A stretch of DNA of 64,000 nt, taken from contig JAWXUE010000002.1 of assembly GCA_044432925.1 (NCBI GenBank), positions 22,437 to 86,436 of the forward strand, written 5' to 3'. The notes below the pieces were generated by a model, which saw only the letters and a list, made by a program, of their open reading frames with translations, made no database searches and was not told the origin of the DNA. Numbering within the stretch: position 1 is the stretch's first letter; every line of letters starts with the position of its first letter. Position numbers and translations under genes: made by a program. Shown here piece by piece: positions 56,763 through 64,000 of this stretch. This DNA comes from JAWXUE01 sp044432925. Lineage in GTDB: Bacteria > Bacillota_I > Bacilli_A > Acholeplasmatales > Anaeroplasmataceae.

Positions 56763-57443
56763 ATGAAAAAATTATTAGCAGTTTTATTATGTGCAACATT
56801 GGCATTTGGTTTATCTGGATGTGGTGATGATTCTAATTCAGGAAGTACTGGTGGAGGAGGAGACACTTCACCTAACGCGTTTGTTGCTACAACAAACAAT
56901 ACAATCTCTAGCGCAAAAGCAGCTGGAGTTGGTTCAAGTGTAACAGTAGAAGCAGTTATATCTGCATTTGTTTATAATGCATCAGGAAAATGTTATACAT
57001 ATTTAACAGACAAAACAGGTACATTTTATGTACATGGTATTGTATCTGGTAATGTAGGAGATCACATTATAGCAACAGCAACAGTAGCTGAATATAGTGG
57101 TCGTCTTCAACTAAGTGGAGTTGGTATTACTTCAACTGTAAAAACAGGAATAAACACTCCTTTAGATGCAGCAATTGATACTGATTTTGCTGGTGTAACT
57201 TCAAGTTTAACTGATTTAGGAGTTAATATGTTTAAAGTAACATGTTCATTAGATAAAGATAGTTATGGTAACTATTATTTAGTTGATGCTGATGGAAATA
57301 AATTTATGAATTATTCTTCAAGTAGTGATAAAACTGAATTTGCTTTCTTAGATGAACAAACTGGCTCATTTACAGTTGTTGTAGCTGTTCAAGGAACTTC
57401 AGGTTCTGGAACTCCACGTGGACAAGTTTTAGCAATAGTTTAA
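56763..57443 (+). CDS. Small OB-module lipoprotein
   Basis: The 226-aa protein has lipobox LSGC (Cys about 20), a Gly/Ser-rich linker GSTGGGGDTS, and two OB-like modules (~40-125: CYTYLTDKTGTFYVHGIVSGN, VGDHIIATATV; and ~135-225: YYLVDADGNKFMNYSSSS). It resembles single units of the larger OB lipoproteins here and the OB tail of the nuclease lipoprotein. Likely a surface ligand-binding accessory; the ligand is unknown. GGGG precedes the start. Confidence 0.8.
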   Translation: MKKLLAVLLCATLAFGLSGCGDDSNSGSTGGGGDTSPNAFVATTNNTISSAKAAGVGSSVTVEAVISAFVYNASGKCYTYLTDKTGTFYVHGIVSGNVGDHIIATATVAEYSGRLQLSGVGITSTVKTGINTPLDAAIDTDFAGVTSSLTDLGVNMFKVTCSLDKDSYGNYYLVDADGNKFMNYSSSSDKTEFAFLDEQTGSFTVVVAVQGTSGSGTPRGQVLAIV

Positions 57444-57455
57444 TTTTAAAATACT

Positions 57456-57488
57456 AAAAGTTACTTAGAAATAAGTAACTTTTATTTT
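57456..57488 (+). terminator. Terminator after the OB lipoprotein
   Basis: AAAAGTTACTTA (57456-57467) pairs with TAAGTAACTTTT (57472-57483), GAAA loop. Confidence 0.88.
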
Positions 57489-57527
57489 ATTATAATTTAA
57501 TAAATAACATACTATAGTATTAAAAAT

Positions 57528-57573
57528 ACTTCACTTTTTAATGGATTAATATAATTATCAAGTAAAGTGAAGT
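57528..57573. repeat. Intergenic inverted repeat
   Basis: ACTTCACTTT (57528-57537) is complementary to AAAGTGAAGT (57564-57573) with a 26-nt centre, in the 229-bp gap before the YezG-like gene. No T-run follows, so it is not an ordinary terminator. Confidence 0.5.
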
Positions 57574-57672
57574 TTAACCTTATATCGTTGATTTGTATTT
57601 ACAAATAATATATAATTAAAATTGAAACAGTATTAAATATGTTCGAAAATATTTTGAAAAGGATGTACAAAT

Positions 57673-58077
57673 ATGGAAAATTTTAAAAAGAATATAGAAG
57701 AGAAATTTCATGAAATGGCAAATCTAATGGTTGATACAATCCAAGAACCTTGGGATAAAATTGTTTTTGGTTTTGTGCGTGGTGGAAAGTATCGTACGAT
57801 AGGACAACTTAAACATGTATTATTTACAGGAGATACTGAATATAAAAATTTAGACAATTTATATTGGGGTAAAGATTTTTACAGCGAATGTAACTACAAC
57901 TTACAAACCCTTAGTTCAGAATTTTACGACTTATGTAAGAAAGATAAACATGATTGGCATGAATTCGCAATGCATATAACTAATGATGGAAATTTTAAAG
58001 TAAATTTCTCTTATGAAAAAATAAAAAAATCTAATCCAAACTATATTTCAGAGTGGATAGAGAAGTATGTAAAATAA
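57673..58077 (+). CDS. YezG-like (DUF600) immunity-type protein
   Basis: The 134-aa protein has EEKFHEMANLMVDTIQEPWDKIVFGFVRGGK at the start and HEFAMHITNDGNFKVNFSYEKIKKSNP...WIEKYVK at the end, similar to the DUF600/YezG immunity family (ew.k....., dG.F...F.Ye.......W..kY). YezG neutralises the LXG DNase toxin YeeF of Bacillus; no LXG gene is adjacent. It stands alone between two hairpins. Moderate confidence by pattern recall. Confidence 0.65.
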   Translation: MENFKKNIEEKFHEMANLMVDTIQEPWDKIVFGFVRGGKYRTIGQLKHVLFTGDTEYKNLDNLYWGKDFYSECNYNLQTLSSEFYDLCKKDKHDWHEFAMHITNDGNFKVNFSYEKIKKSNPNYISEWIEKYVK

Positions 58078-58100
58078 ATATTAGATATAGAAATATCTTT

Positions 58101-58135
58101 AAGAAGTGTTATTTTGAATAACACTTCTCGTTTAT
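58101..58135 (+). terminator. Terminator after the YezG-like gene
   Basis: AGAAGTGTTATT (58102-58113) pairs with AATAACACTTCT (58117-58128) with a TTG loop; CGTTTATTT follows. Confidence 0.75.
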
Positions 58136-58166
58136 TTAATAAAAAATTGTATTTTAAAGTAAAAAA

Positions 58167-58200
58167 TGTTATTTTGTTATATTAAATAACATGTTATAAT
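58167..58200 (+). promoter_or_regulatory. Promoter with dyad before the third endonuclease I
   Basis: TGTTATTT (58167-58174) and AAATAACA (58184-58191) are perfect complements with a 9-nt centre, abutting the extended -10 TGTTATAAT (TATAAT 58195-58200). The dyad covers the -35 zone, so a repressor or activator could act here. Confidence 0.55.
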
Positions 58201-58228
58201 ATGTATATAAAAATTATGAGGTGAAGAT

Positions 58229-58978
58229 ATGAAAAAAATATTAATTAGTTTAGTTTTATTATGTACATTATTTATGGCTGGATGTTCACAAAGTAATAAT
58301 GGTGAAGTAGAAACTCCAGATAATTCATTAGATTTAGAAGAATTACTTCCATACTATAGTTCAGTTACTGGTTCAGATACAACGCTACAATCTGAATTAA
58401 AAGTAATTATTAGTGCTAATGTAAAATCGGTATCATACTCTGATTTATGGGAGATATGTGCAGAAGCAAATGAAGATCCTAATAACTCAAATAATGTAAT
58501 CCTATTATATAGTGGTTTATCTGTTCACAAAACAGATGATAAGAACACAGGTGGTTCAACAGGATGGAATAGAGAACATGTATGGCCACAATCTTTAGGT
58601 GGATATAAAACAGATGCTCATCATGTAATGCCAGATGATTATAAAACTAATAATACTAGAGGTAATAATCCGTTTGCTGTAGGTGGATCGTTTGCTTCAA
58701 CTAGTACTGGATTTGTAACAACATCTAAATCAAGTGGTTCTACGTTTGAGCCAAGAGATGAAGTTAAAGGTGATGTAGCAAGAATTTGTATGTATGTAGC
58801 TGTTAAATATGATTTTGATATTAATATGGTTATTTCAGAATCGTTAGCGTTACAATGGCATGCACAAGATCCTGTGGATGCATTTGAACAAAATAGAAAT
58901 GATGTTATATTTAGTCATCAAAATAATAGAAATCCATTTATAGATCACCCACAATTTGCATATTCAATTTGGGAATAA
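58229..58978 (+). CDS. Endonuclease I family lipoprotein
   Basis: The 249-aa protein has lipobox MAGC (C19) and a compact EndA/NucM domain: GWNREHVWPQSLGGYKT (H117), AHHVMPDDYKTNNTRGNNPF, FEPRDEVKGDVARICMYVAV, and NRNPFIDHPQFAYSIW. At 249 aa it lacks the Ig or helical tails of its two relatives in the window and unlike them it is lipid-anchored. Single-gene unit with its own promoter and terminator. Confidence 0.93.
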   Translation: MKKILISLVLLCTLFMAGCSQSNNGEVETPDNSLDLEELLPYYSSVTGSDTTLQSELKVIISANVKSVSYSDLWEICAEANEDPNNSNNVILLYSGLSVHKTDDKNTGGSTGWNREHVWPQSLGGYKTDAHHVMPDDYKTNNTRGNNPFAVGGSFASTSTGFVTTSKSSGSTFEPRDEVKGDVARICMYVAVKYDFDINMVISESLALQWHAQDPVDAFEQNRNDVIFSHQNNRNPFIDHPQFAYSIWE

Positions 58979-59019
58979 AAAATTAAAGAGATAATTTTAT
59001 AAATAATAATTTAAAATAT

Positions 59020-59066
59020 AAAACTAGATTTGAGCAATAATATATCGCACAAATCTAGTTTTTCTC
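59020..59066 (+). terminator. Terminator of the third endonuclease I gene
   Basis: AAAACTAGATTTG (59020-59032) pairs with CAAATCTAGTTTT (59050-59062), 17-nt loop, T-rich tail. Confidence 0.85.
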
Positions 59067-59094
59067 TTTATAACAATATTTTTTGATTTAATGT

Positions 59095-59100
59095 TATAAT
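59095..59100 (+). promoter_or_regulatory. Extended -10 promoter of the 180-aa gene
   Basis: ATGTTATAAT with TATAAT at 59095-59100, 36 bp before ATG 59137. Confidence 0.6.
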
Positions 59101-59136
59101 GGTAGTATATAAAATTAATGAAAGTAAGTGAATTAA

Positions 59137-59679
59137 ATGGAAATTTTAATTAAGCCTTTAGAAGGAATATTCTTTAACGATGAAAAAATATTATTAAATG
59201 AAAAAGTAGACGAAATAAAGAAACGATTTGATTCTTATGAAGAATCTAAAAAGTCAAAGTGGTCTAATGAAAAAATATGGTTAAGAGAATATGAGATTTG
59301 TTTAGAAATTGATAATGATGAAGTTATTTCTATTATGCTTCATGGAGGATATAATTCTAAACACAAAGTAATTTGTTATGATATTAACATATTTGAAAAT
59401 AAAGCTGATATAGTATTAGATTTATTAAATAAGCAATATAGTGGTAATATACTTGAAGAAGATGGATATAGTTACATATATTATGATACTAGCCTTAGTG
59501 TATATAGAGAATTTTTACCAGATGAATATGAAGATGAGGAAGAATTTATTAAAGAATGGTCAAGTGATACATGTTCTAAGGAAGAAGCTAAAGTAATATA
59601 TGATGAAGATAGTAAAAAAGCATTTTATTGGAATTCTATTTTAATAGGAATAAAAGATTATTATAAAAACATTCTTTAA
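59137..59679 (+). CDS. Cytosolic acidic protein of unknown function
   Basis: The 180-aa protein has no signal or membrane segment. Visible stretches are MEILIKPLEGIFFNDEKI, EICLEIDNDEVISIMLHGGYNS and the strongly acidic FLPDEYEDEEEFIKEW. No family recognised. Single gene with its own promoter; it neighbours the third endonuclease I and a DUF1016 gene. Acidic, small and solitary, it resembles orphan immunity genes, but this is only a suggestion. The following 148-bp gap contains an AGTATTA...TAATACT long-loop repeat and no gene. Confidence 0.5.
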   Translation: MEILIKPLEGIFFNDEKILLNEKVDEIKKRFDSYEESKKSKWSNEKIWLREYEICLEIDNDEVISIMLHGGYNSKHKVICYDINIFENKADIVLDLLNKQYSGNILEEDGYSYIYYDTSLSVYREFLPDEYEDEEEFIKEWSSDTCSKEEAKVIYDEDSKKAFYWNSILIGIKDYYKNIL

Positions 59680-59827
59680 TATTACTATCAACTTTACAAT
59701 AAAATTTAGTAAAGAGTATTAGTACTTGTAATAATATAAGTGAGCAATATGTTCATTGATTAATTATAAGATATTAATACTTTTTATTTTCGTTATAATT
59801 ATTCTTTAATTTGAAAGGAGAATTATA

Positions 59828-60847
59828 ATGATTAAAGTAGTATGTGAAACACAAAAAGTACTAATAGATAAATCCTATAATGTAATTAGAAAATCTATTA
59901 TTGATGGACAAACTAAAATGATAAAACAAATTAATCATACATTGATTAATGTATATCATAAAGTAGGAATGGAAATTAATGAAATAATAGGAGATAATAA
60001 GAGGTCTAAGTATGGTGAAGAAACACTTAAAATAATTTCAAGTAGATTAGAAAAAGAGTTTGGAAAAGGATTTGATAAAACGAATTTAAGACACATGCGA
60101 AACTTTTATGTGATGTTTCCAATTCACGACACGCTGTGTCGCGAATTAAGTTGGAGTCATTATAGAATACTTATGAAAGTTAAAAATAAAGAGATAAGAG
60201 AATTTTATATTGATGAATGTTCTAAATCTAATTGGAGTGTCAGGCAATTAGAAAGACAAATAAATTCAATGTATTATCAAAGGTTATTAGCTAGTAAATA
60301 TAAAGATGATGTAAGAAGTGAGATACATAGATTAGAACCGAAAGAAGAATATGAGAAAATAATAAAAGATCCATATATTTTAGAATTTTTAGATTTAGAC
60401 CACTCTTCGAAATATTATGAAAAAGATTTAGAAACATCTTTAATAAATAATCTTCAAAAGTTTCTATTAGAATTAGGTAGAGGATTTTGTTTTGAGGGTA
60501 GACAAAAGAAATTTAAATTAGATAATGAATATTATTATATAGATTTAGTATTTTATAATTATATATTGAAATGCCATGTGTTAATTGATTTAAAAATAAA
60601 TAAACTTACTCATCAAGATTTAGGACAAATGCAAATGTATGTTAATTACTATACAAGAGAATTAATGAATGAATTTGATAATCCACCTATAGGTATTGTA
60701 TTATGTGCAGATAAAAGTGAAAGTGTTGTTAAATACACATTGCCTGAAGGTAATAATCAAATATTTGCATCTAAGTATATGACTTGTCTTCCTACAGAAG
60801 AGGAATTACTTAATGAGATTAAATTAAAAGATTTAGAGAATAATTGA
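59828..60847 (+). CDS. DUF1016 (YhcG-like) PDDEXK nuclease family protein
   Basis: The 339-aa protein has the DUF1016 N-terminal domain (VYHKVGMEINEII, then FDKTNLRHMRNFYVMFP, ELSWSHYRILMKVKN, NWSVRQLERQI) and the C-terminal PDDEXK-like domain (FEGRQKKFKLDNEYYYIDLVFYNYILKCHVLIDLK, QMQMYVNYYTREL, PIGIVLCADKSE). Family members occur near restriction and defence genes and are presumed nucleases. A GC-richer imperfect palindrome of 27 bp (60121-60147) lies inside the coding region, unlike its AT-rich surroundings, hinting at recent acquisition. AAAGGAG precedes the start; no restriction genes are adjacent. Confidence 0.9.
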   Translation: MIKVVCETQKVLIDKSYNVIRKSIIDGQTKMIKQINHTLINVYHKVGMEINEIIGDNKRSKYGEETLKIISSRLEKEFGKGFDKTNLRHMRNFYVMFPIHDTLCRELSWSHYRILMKVKNKEIREFYIDECSKSNWSVRQLERQINSMYYQRLLASKYKDDVRSEIHRLEPKEEYEKIIKDPYILEFLDLDHSSKYYEKDLETSLINNLQKFLLELGRGFCFEGRQKKFKLDNEYYYIDLVFYNYILKCHVLIDLKINKLTHQDLGQMQMYVNYYTRELMNEFDNPPIGIVLCADKSESVVKYTLPEGNNQIFASKYMTCLPTEEELLNEIKLKDLENN

Positions 60848-60933
60848 TGTGTTTAATCTTCATATTTTCTACATAAATAAACATCAGCAGAATTAATGTA
60901 TGTTTAGTAAATAATTTAATATATTCAACAAAT

Positions 60934-60967
60934 AAAAAAACAAACGTAAAAAATACGTTTGTTTTTT
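60934..60967. terminator. Bidirectional terminator
   Basis: CAAACGTA (60941-60948) pairs with TACGTTTG (60954-60961), flanked by As to the left and Ts to the right. It ends the DUF1016 gene (+) and the lysS operon (-). Confidence 0.85.
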
Positions 60968-60983
60968 GTTTAAATTGTTATAG

Positions 60984-61493
60984 TTATAATTTTATTAATT
61001 CATAAGCATTTCTTAAATTATCTTCATCAATTTCTTTTAAAGTTATTACACCTTTATAAGTAAATTTAAATTTATTAATTAATCTTATCATTGATTCATT
61101 ACTTTTGTGAGTATCAATTCTAATTGTTGTTGTATCGGAATTATCTATACAATATTTAAGTAAAGAAGAAGCTACTCCAGTATTTAAATATTCTTTTAAT
61201 ACTGCCATACGATGTATAGCAACATACTTATCGTTATTACCCCAGAAGTTATCTAGTTCATAATTAGGATCATTATCCTTACACATTACTACACAACCTG
61301 TTATTAGGTTTTTAACCATATATTCATTTACATATATTTGATTTAATACTATATCATCAATAATAGTTGTTGCATCAGGATATCCGTTATCTAGATTCCA
61401 TTGAAGAGAACCACTATCTTTTAATTGTTGTCTTGCTGATTCGATAACATTCATTATACCTTTTAAATCAGCTATTGTAGCTAATCTAATCAT
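60984..61493 (-). CDS. GNAT-family N-acetyltransferase
   Basis: The 169-aa protein follows the GNAT fold: MIRLATIADLKGIMNVIESA at the start, YVAIHRMAVLKEYLNTGVASSLLKY with the acetyl-CoA loop (LNTGVAS replaces the usual Q/RxxGxG/A), and IRIDTHKSNESMIRLINKFKFTYKG. Substrate unknown. Overlaps the upstream unknown gene by 4 nt and ends the lysS operon. Confidence 0.85.
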   Translation of the reverse strand: MIRLATIADLKGIMNVIESARQQLKDSGSLQWNLDNGYPDATTIIDDIVLNQIYVNEYMVKNLITGCVVMCKDNDPNYELDNFWGNNDKYVAIHRMAVLKEYLNTGVASSLLKYCIDNSDTTTIRIDTHKSNESMIRLINKFKFTYKGVITLKEIDEDNLRNAYELIKL

Positions 61494-62068
61494 AATCCAA
61501 CATCTATAGTATCATCGTCATCTTCATCTATGATTCCAAGCTCTAAAGCTATATCATAGAAGATTTCATTAAGACCATAATACTCTTCGCCTAACTCATC
61601 AAATATTTTGATTGATAATTCGTTTAGTAAACCTATTTCAACATCAGTTGCATGTTGTTTACTTTCTAATATTTTTAAGATTGTCTCTTCGTACTGCGAT
61701 AATTCAGCAATAGAAGTTTCGTTATTTTCATCAATATTTAATACTTCATCTTTAAAATCGTTAGTATATAATACTAGATTAATAGTTCTTGAAAATTTTT
61801 CCATTTCATTGAAATCATTATTAAAAATTCTTGCTCCCATAAGTTCTAGAAGTGTTAATCTATCAAAGATATATTCAAATCCTGTTTGAAATATATTTTC
61901 TTCATCATGATCTAAAGTAATATTACTTATATGTTGTTCGCTGTAAAAATCTATTACAGCTAATACATGTTTAAATCTTGATAATAAATTAGAATTGTTC
62001 TCAATTAAAAAATTAATTATTTGTTCTTTGTCTTCTTTAAAGTTTATATAATCTTGATAAAAGTCCAT
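61490..62068 (-). CDS. Acidic cytosolic protein of unknown function
   Basis: The 192-aa protein is helical and acidic with no membrane segment, ending IIDEDDDDTIDVGL. Visible motifs: FYQDYINFKEDKEQIINFLIE and YIFDRLTLLELMGARIF. No family recognised. It follows lysS by 8 nt and overlaps the GNAT gene by 4 nt, so all three are co-transcribed. Confidence 0.6.
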   Translation of the reverse strand: MDFYQDYINFKEDKEQIINFLIENNSNLLSRFKHVLAVIDFYSEQHISNITLDHDEENIFQTGFEYIFDRLTLLELMGARIFNNDFNEMEKFSRTINLVLYTNDFKDEVLNIDENNETSIAELSQYEETILKILESKQHATDVEIGLLNELSIKIFDELGEEYYGLNEIFYDIALELGIIDEDDDDTIDVGL

Positions 62069-62076
62069 TTCGACAC

Positions 62077-63564
62077 CTACTTATTTTTCATATGTGGGAA
62101 TAATATGATATCTCTAATATTAGTAGTTCCAGTTAATAACATTATTAATCTGTCGATACCAATACCTAAACCACCACAAGGAGGCATACCATATTGTAAT
62201 GCTTCAACGAAATCCATATCGATTTCTGTAGCTTCATCATTTCCTAAATCTTTTTCTTTTATTTGTTCTTCAAATCTTTGTAATTGATCAATTGGATCAT
62301 TTAATTCTGAGAATGCATTTGCATATTCAGTAGTACCAATAAATAATTCAAATCTATCTGTATATCTAGGATCTTTATCATTCATTTTAGCAAGAGGAGA
62401 AATCTCTACTGGATGTCCGTAGATAAATGTAGGTTGTTCTAATTTCTCTTCAACGAATCTTTCAAAGAATGCATTAACGATATGTCCAACACCAGTATAA
62501 TGTTTAGGGCATTCTACTTTGTGTTTTTTAGCTAAAGCAGCAGCTTCTTTAAAAGTCATTTCTTTCCAGAAATCTACACCAGTAACTTCTTTAACAGCAT
62601 CAACCATATGCCATCTTCTAAATCCTGGAGCTAAGTTGTAATCTTTATCATTAAATTTTATTTCATATGTATTATTAATTGTCATACATAAAGAAGAGAT
62701 ACACTCTTCAACTAAATCCATCATACCTTCCATATCTGAATATGCAAGGTAAGCTTCGATAGTAGTAAACTCAGGATTATGTTTGTTACTCATTCCTTCG
62801 TTTCTAAATAAACGTCCAATTTCATAAACAGCTTCCATTCCACCAACGATTAATCGTTTTAATGGTAACTCAGTTGCTATTCTTAAATAGAAAGGCATAT
62901 CTAATGTATTATGATGTGTAACGAATGGTCTAGCAGCAGCACCACCTAATATAGGGTGTAATACTGGAGTTTCAACTTCTAAGAATCCTTTGTCATCAAA
63001 GAAGTTTTGAATAGCTCTAATTATTTTAGGTCTAGTCATAGCAACTCTTTTTGATTCTTCATTAACAATTAAATCAACATATCTACGACGTCTTGCTTCC
63101 TCAACATCTTGTAATCCAGCATGTTTGTCTGGTAATGGTCTTAATGCTTTAGTTAAATGTGTATAAACTACAGCTTTAACACTTAATTGTCCTGTTTGTG
63201 TTTTCATTACAACACCTTCGATACCTACGATATCTCCGATGTCACCTTTTTCAAATACTTCAAAAGAAGTATCTCCAACTGAATCTTTTCTTACATATAC
63301 TTGAGCGAATCCTTCTCTATCTTGTAATGTCATGAATCCGGCTTTACCTTGTCCACGTTTAGTCATGATTCTACCAGCAATAGTTACTGTTATATTTTTT
63401 TCTGCTAATTCTTCTTTAGAGAATTGATCATATTTTTCTAATAATTCAGCAGAATTAGAATCTCTTTTGAACCCTTGACCGAAAGGGGCAATGTTCTTTT
63501 CTTTAAGAAAATCTAATTTTTCTCTTCTTATTATTTCTTGTTCTGATAATTGTATTTTTTCCAT
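62077..63564 (-). CDS. lysS: Lysyl-tRNA synthetase, class II
   Basis: The 495-aa enzyme has the OB anticodon-binding domain (VTIAGRIMTKRGQGKAGFMTLQD) and class II motifs: motif 1 FLEVETPVLHPI, motif 2 FRNEGMSNKHNPEFTTIEAY, motif 3 GLGIGIDRLIMLLTGTTNIRD. RIATELPLKRLIVGG and GGAAARPF are typical LysRS. Length is usual. It is the first gene of the minus-strand operon; AGGAAG precedes the ATG on that strand. Confidence 0.97.
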   Translation of the reverse strand: MEKIQLSEQEIIRREKLDFLKEKNIAPFGQGFKRDSNSAELLEKYDQFSKEELAEKNITVTIAGRIMTKRGQGKAGFMTLQDREGFAQVYVRKDSVGDTSFEVFEKGDIGDIVGIEGVVMKTQTGQLSVKAVVYTHLTKALRPLPDKHAGLQDVEEARRRRYVDLIVNEESKRVAMTRPKIIRAIQNFFDDKGFLEVETPVLHPILGGAAARPFVTHHNTLDMPFYLRIATELPLKRLIVGGMEAVYEIGRLFRNEGMSNKHNPEFTTIEAYLAYSDMEGMMDLVEECISSLCMTINNTYEIKFNDKDYNLAPGFRRWHMVDAVKEVTGVDFWKEMTFKEAAALAKKHKVECPKHYTGVGHIVNAFFERFVEEKLEQPTFIYGHPVEISPLAKMNDKDPRYTDRFELFIGTTEYANAFSELNDPIDQLQRFEEQIKEKDLGNDEATEIDMDFVEALQYGMPPCGGLGIGIDRLIMLLTGTTNIRDIILFPHMKNK

Positions 63565-63626
63565 GTTAACTTCCTCCGTAATATCTTAGTTTATTATATC
63601 ATAAAACACGTATAATTAAAACTTTA

Positions 63627-63902
63627 TTATATGTCATTTGTTTTATATATTGATATATATTCTCTTTTATCTTCACTCTTAAATAGTGTTGTGCAATCTA
63701 TATTTTCAATATGTTTTAAATTTTTTTCGTTTTTTAGTAATTGATTGTATTGTTCTGATGGGTAGTAGAAGTATAATTTTATTTCTCTTTTGTTTTTTTG
63801 TACTGATGTGTATATGTTATTTAATACTTGTTTTAATATTTCTATTGAGAATGGATTGAAGAAGTAAGCTCCTGTTATTTCATCCCCACTTTGCCACTTC
63901 AT
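63627..63902 (-). pseudogene. Probable C-terminal remnant of a class I SAM methyltransferase
   Basis: The 91-aa frame MKWQSGDEITGAYFFNPFS ending YKTNDI resembles the C-terminal end of small SAM-dependent methyltransferases (FFNPFS.EI...VL.NI..S, then LYFYYPSEQY). The SAM-binding N-terminus is absent and no continuation is found upstream on the same strand to the window edge. It may be a decayed gene. A plus-strand hairpin with T-run follows at 63921-63957. Confidence 0.4.
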
Positions 63903-63920
63903 ATTTTAACTTAAATCCAT

Positions 63921-63957
63921 TATAACACGAAAACTCATTGTAGTTATCGTGTTTTTT
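63921..63957 (+). terminator. Hairpin with T-run near window end
   Basis: AACACGA and TCGTGTT with inner AACT/AGTT pairs form a stem followed by six Ts on the plus strand. No plus-strand gene immediately precedes it, so its client is unclear. Confidence 0.5.
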
Positions 63958-64000
63958 TCTATTTTACCTATTGACAAACCATTTATTTTGTTATATAATT

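Noticed and set aside
1..64000. Mollicutes code 4 (TGA as Trp)
   Set aside because: TGA ends csn2, recF-overlapping rlbA and other genes at family-typical lengths, and Trp codons are TGG throughout.
1..64000. Insertion sequences, prophage or integrase genes
   Set aside because: No transposase, integrase or terminal repeats were recognised.
1..64000. tRNA or rRNA genes
   Set aside because: No cloverleaf with GTTCRANYC-type arm or rRNA-like GC-rich stretch was seen in the intergenic regions by eye.

Overview
The window is very AT-rich bacterial DNA read with the standard bacterial code: TGA ends genes such as csn2 and rlbA, and Trp is TGG. The T-box leader, guanine riboswitch, SpoVT homologue, lipoprotein-type YidC and short RpmH point to Bacillota. 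The nuclease-linked sugar-type ABC importer and the low GC suggest a free-living or gut relative of the Mollicutes (Acholeplasma/Izemoplasma/RF39-like) that kept code 11. That placement is inference from gene content only.

Layout. 1-4.65 kb: the 3' end of csn2 and a type II-A CRISPR array of 60 repeats and 59 spacers at an exact 66-bp period. 4.7-11.3 kb: a SpoVT-like regulator, an XRE-ImmA/IrrE regulator with a 28-bp palindrome upstream, and a MarR-controlled heterodimeric ABC exporter. 11.4-16.5 kb (minus strand): a DEDDh exonuclease, a membrane protein, PepF, and the jag-yidC-rnpA-rpmH cluster. 16.5-27.7 kb: the replication origin with two DnaA-box clusters, dnaA (apparently starting at ATC/ATT), dnaN, rlbA, recF, gyrB and gyrA, interrupted by a PoNi-like immunity gene and an ABC-2 pair. 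27.8-28.7 kb: a SUKH-like gene and a WGR domain split by an apparent 1-nt frameshift. 28.9-35.4 kb: surface proteins with an endonuclease I and Ig repeats, and a choloylglycine-hydrolase-family enzyme. 35.5-38.3 kb: a T-box leader, two tiny membrane proteins and asnS. 38.4-44.5 kb: a leucine-rich protein and a second endonuclease I cluster. 44.6-52.1 kb: a guanine riboswitch and a six-gene importer/nuclease operon. 52.2-59 kb: further nuclease, lamin-tail, Ig and OB lipoproteins. 59-64 kb: DUF1016 nuclease-family gene, the lysS operon and a methyltransferase remnant.

The most interesting system is the extracellular nucleic-acid scavenging kit. Three secreted endonuclease I enzymes and two lipoprotein staphylococcal-type nucleases sit with lipoproteins built from Ig, OB and lamin-tail modules. 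The central operon (ABC ATPase, two permeases, binding lipoprotein, nuclease, OB lipoprotein) is preceded by a guanine-type purine riboswitch with a terminator. This suggests the surface cuts DNA, the ABC system imports a product, and intracellular guanine/hypoxanthine shuts the operon off. The gene order resembles the nuclease-ABC operon of mycoplasmas (MG_186-189 type); the riboswitch link is inferred here from sequence.
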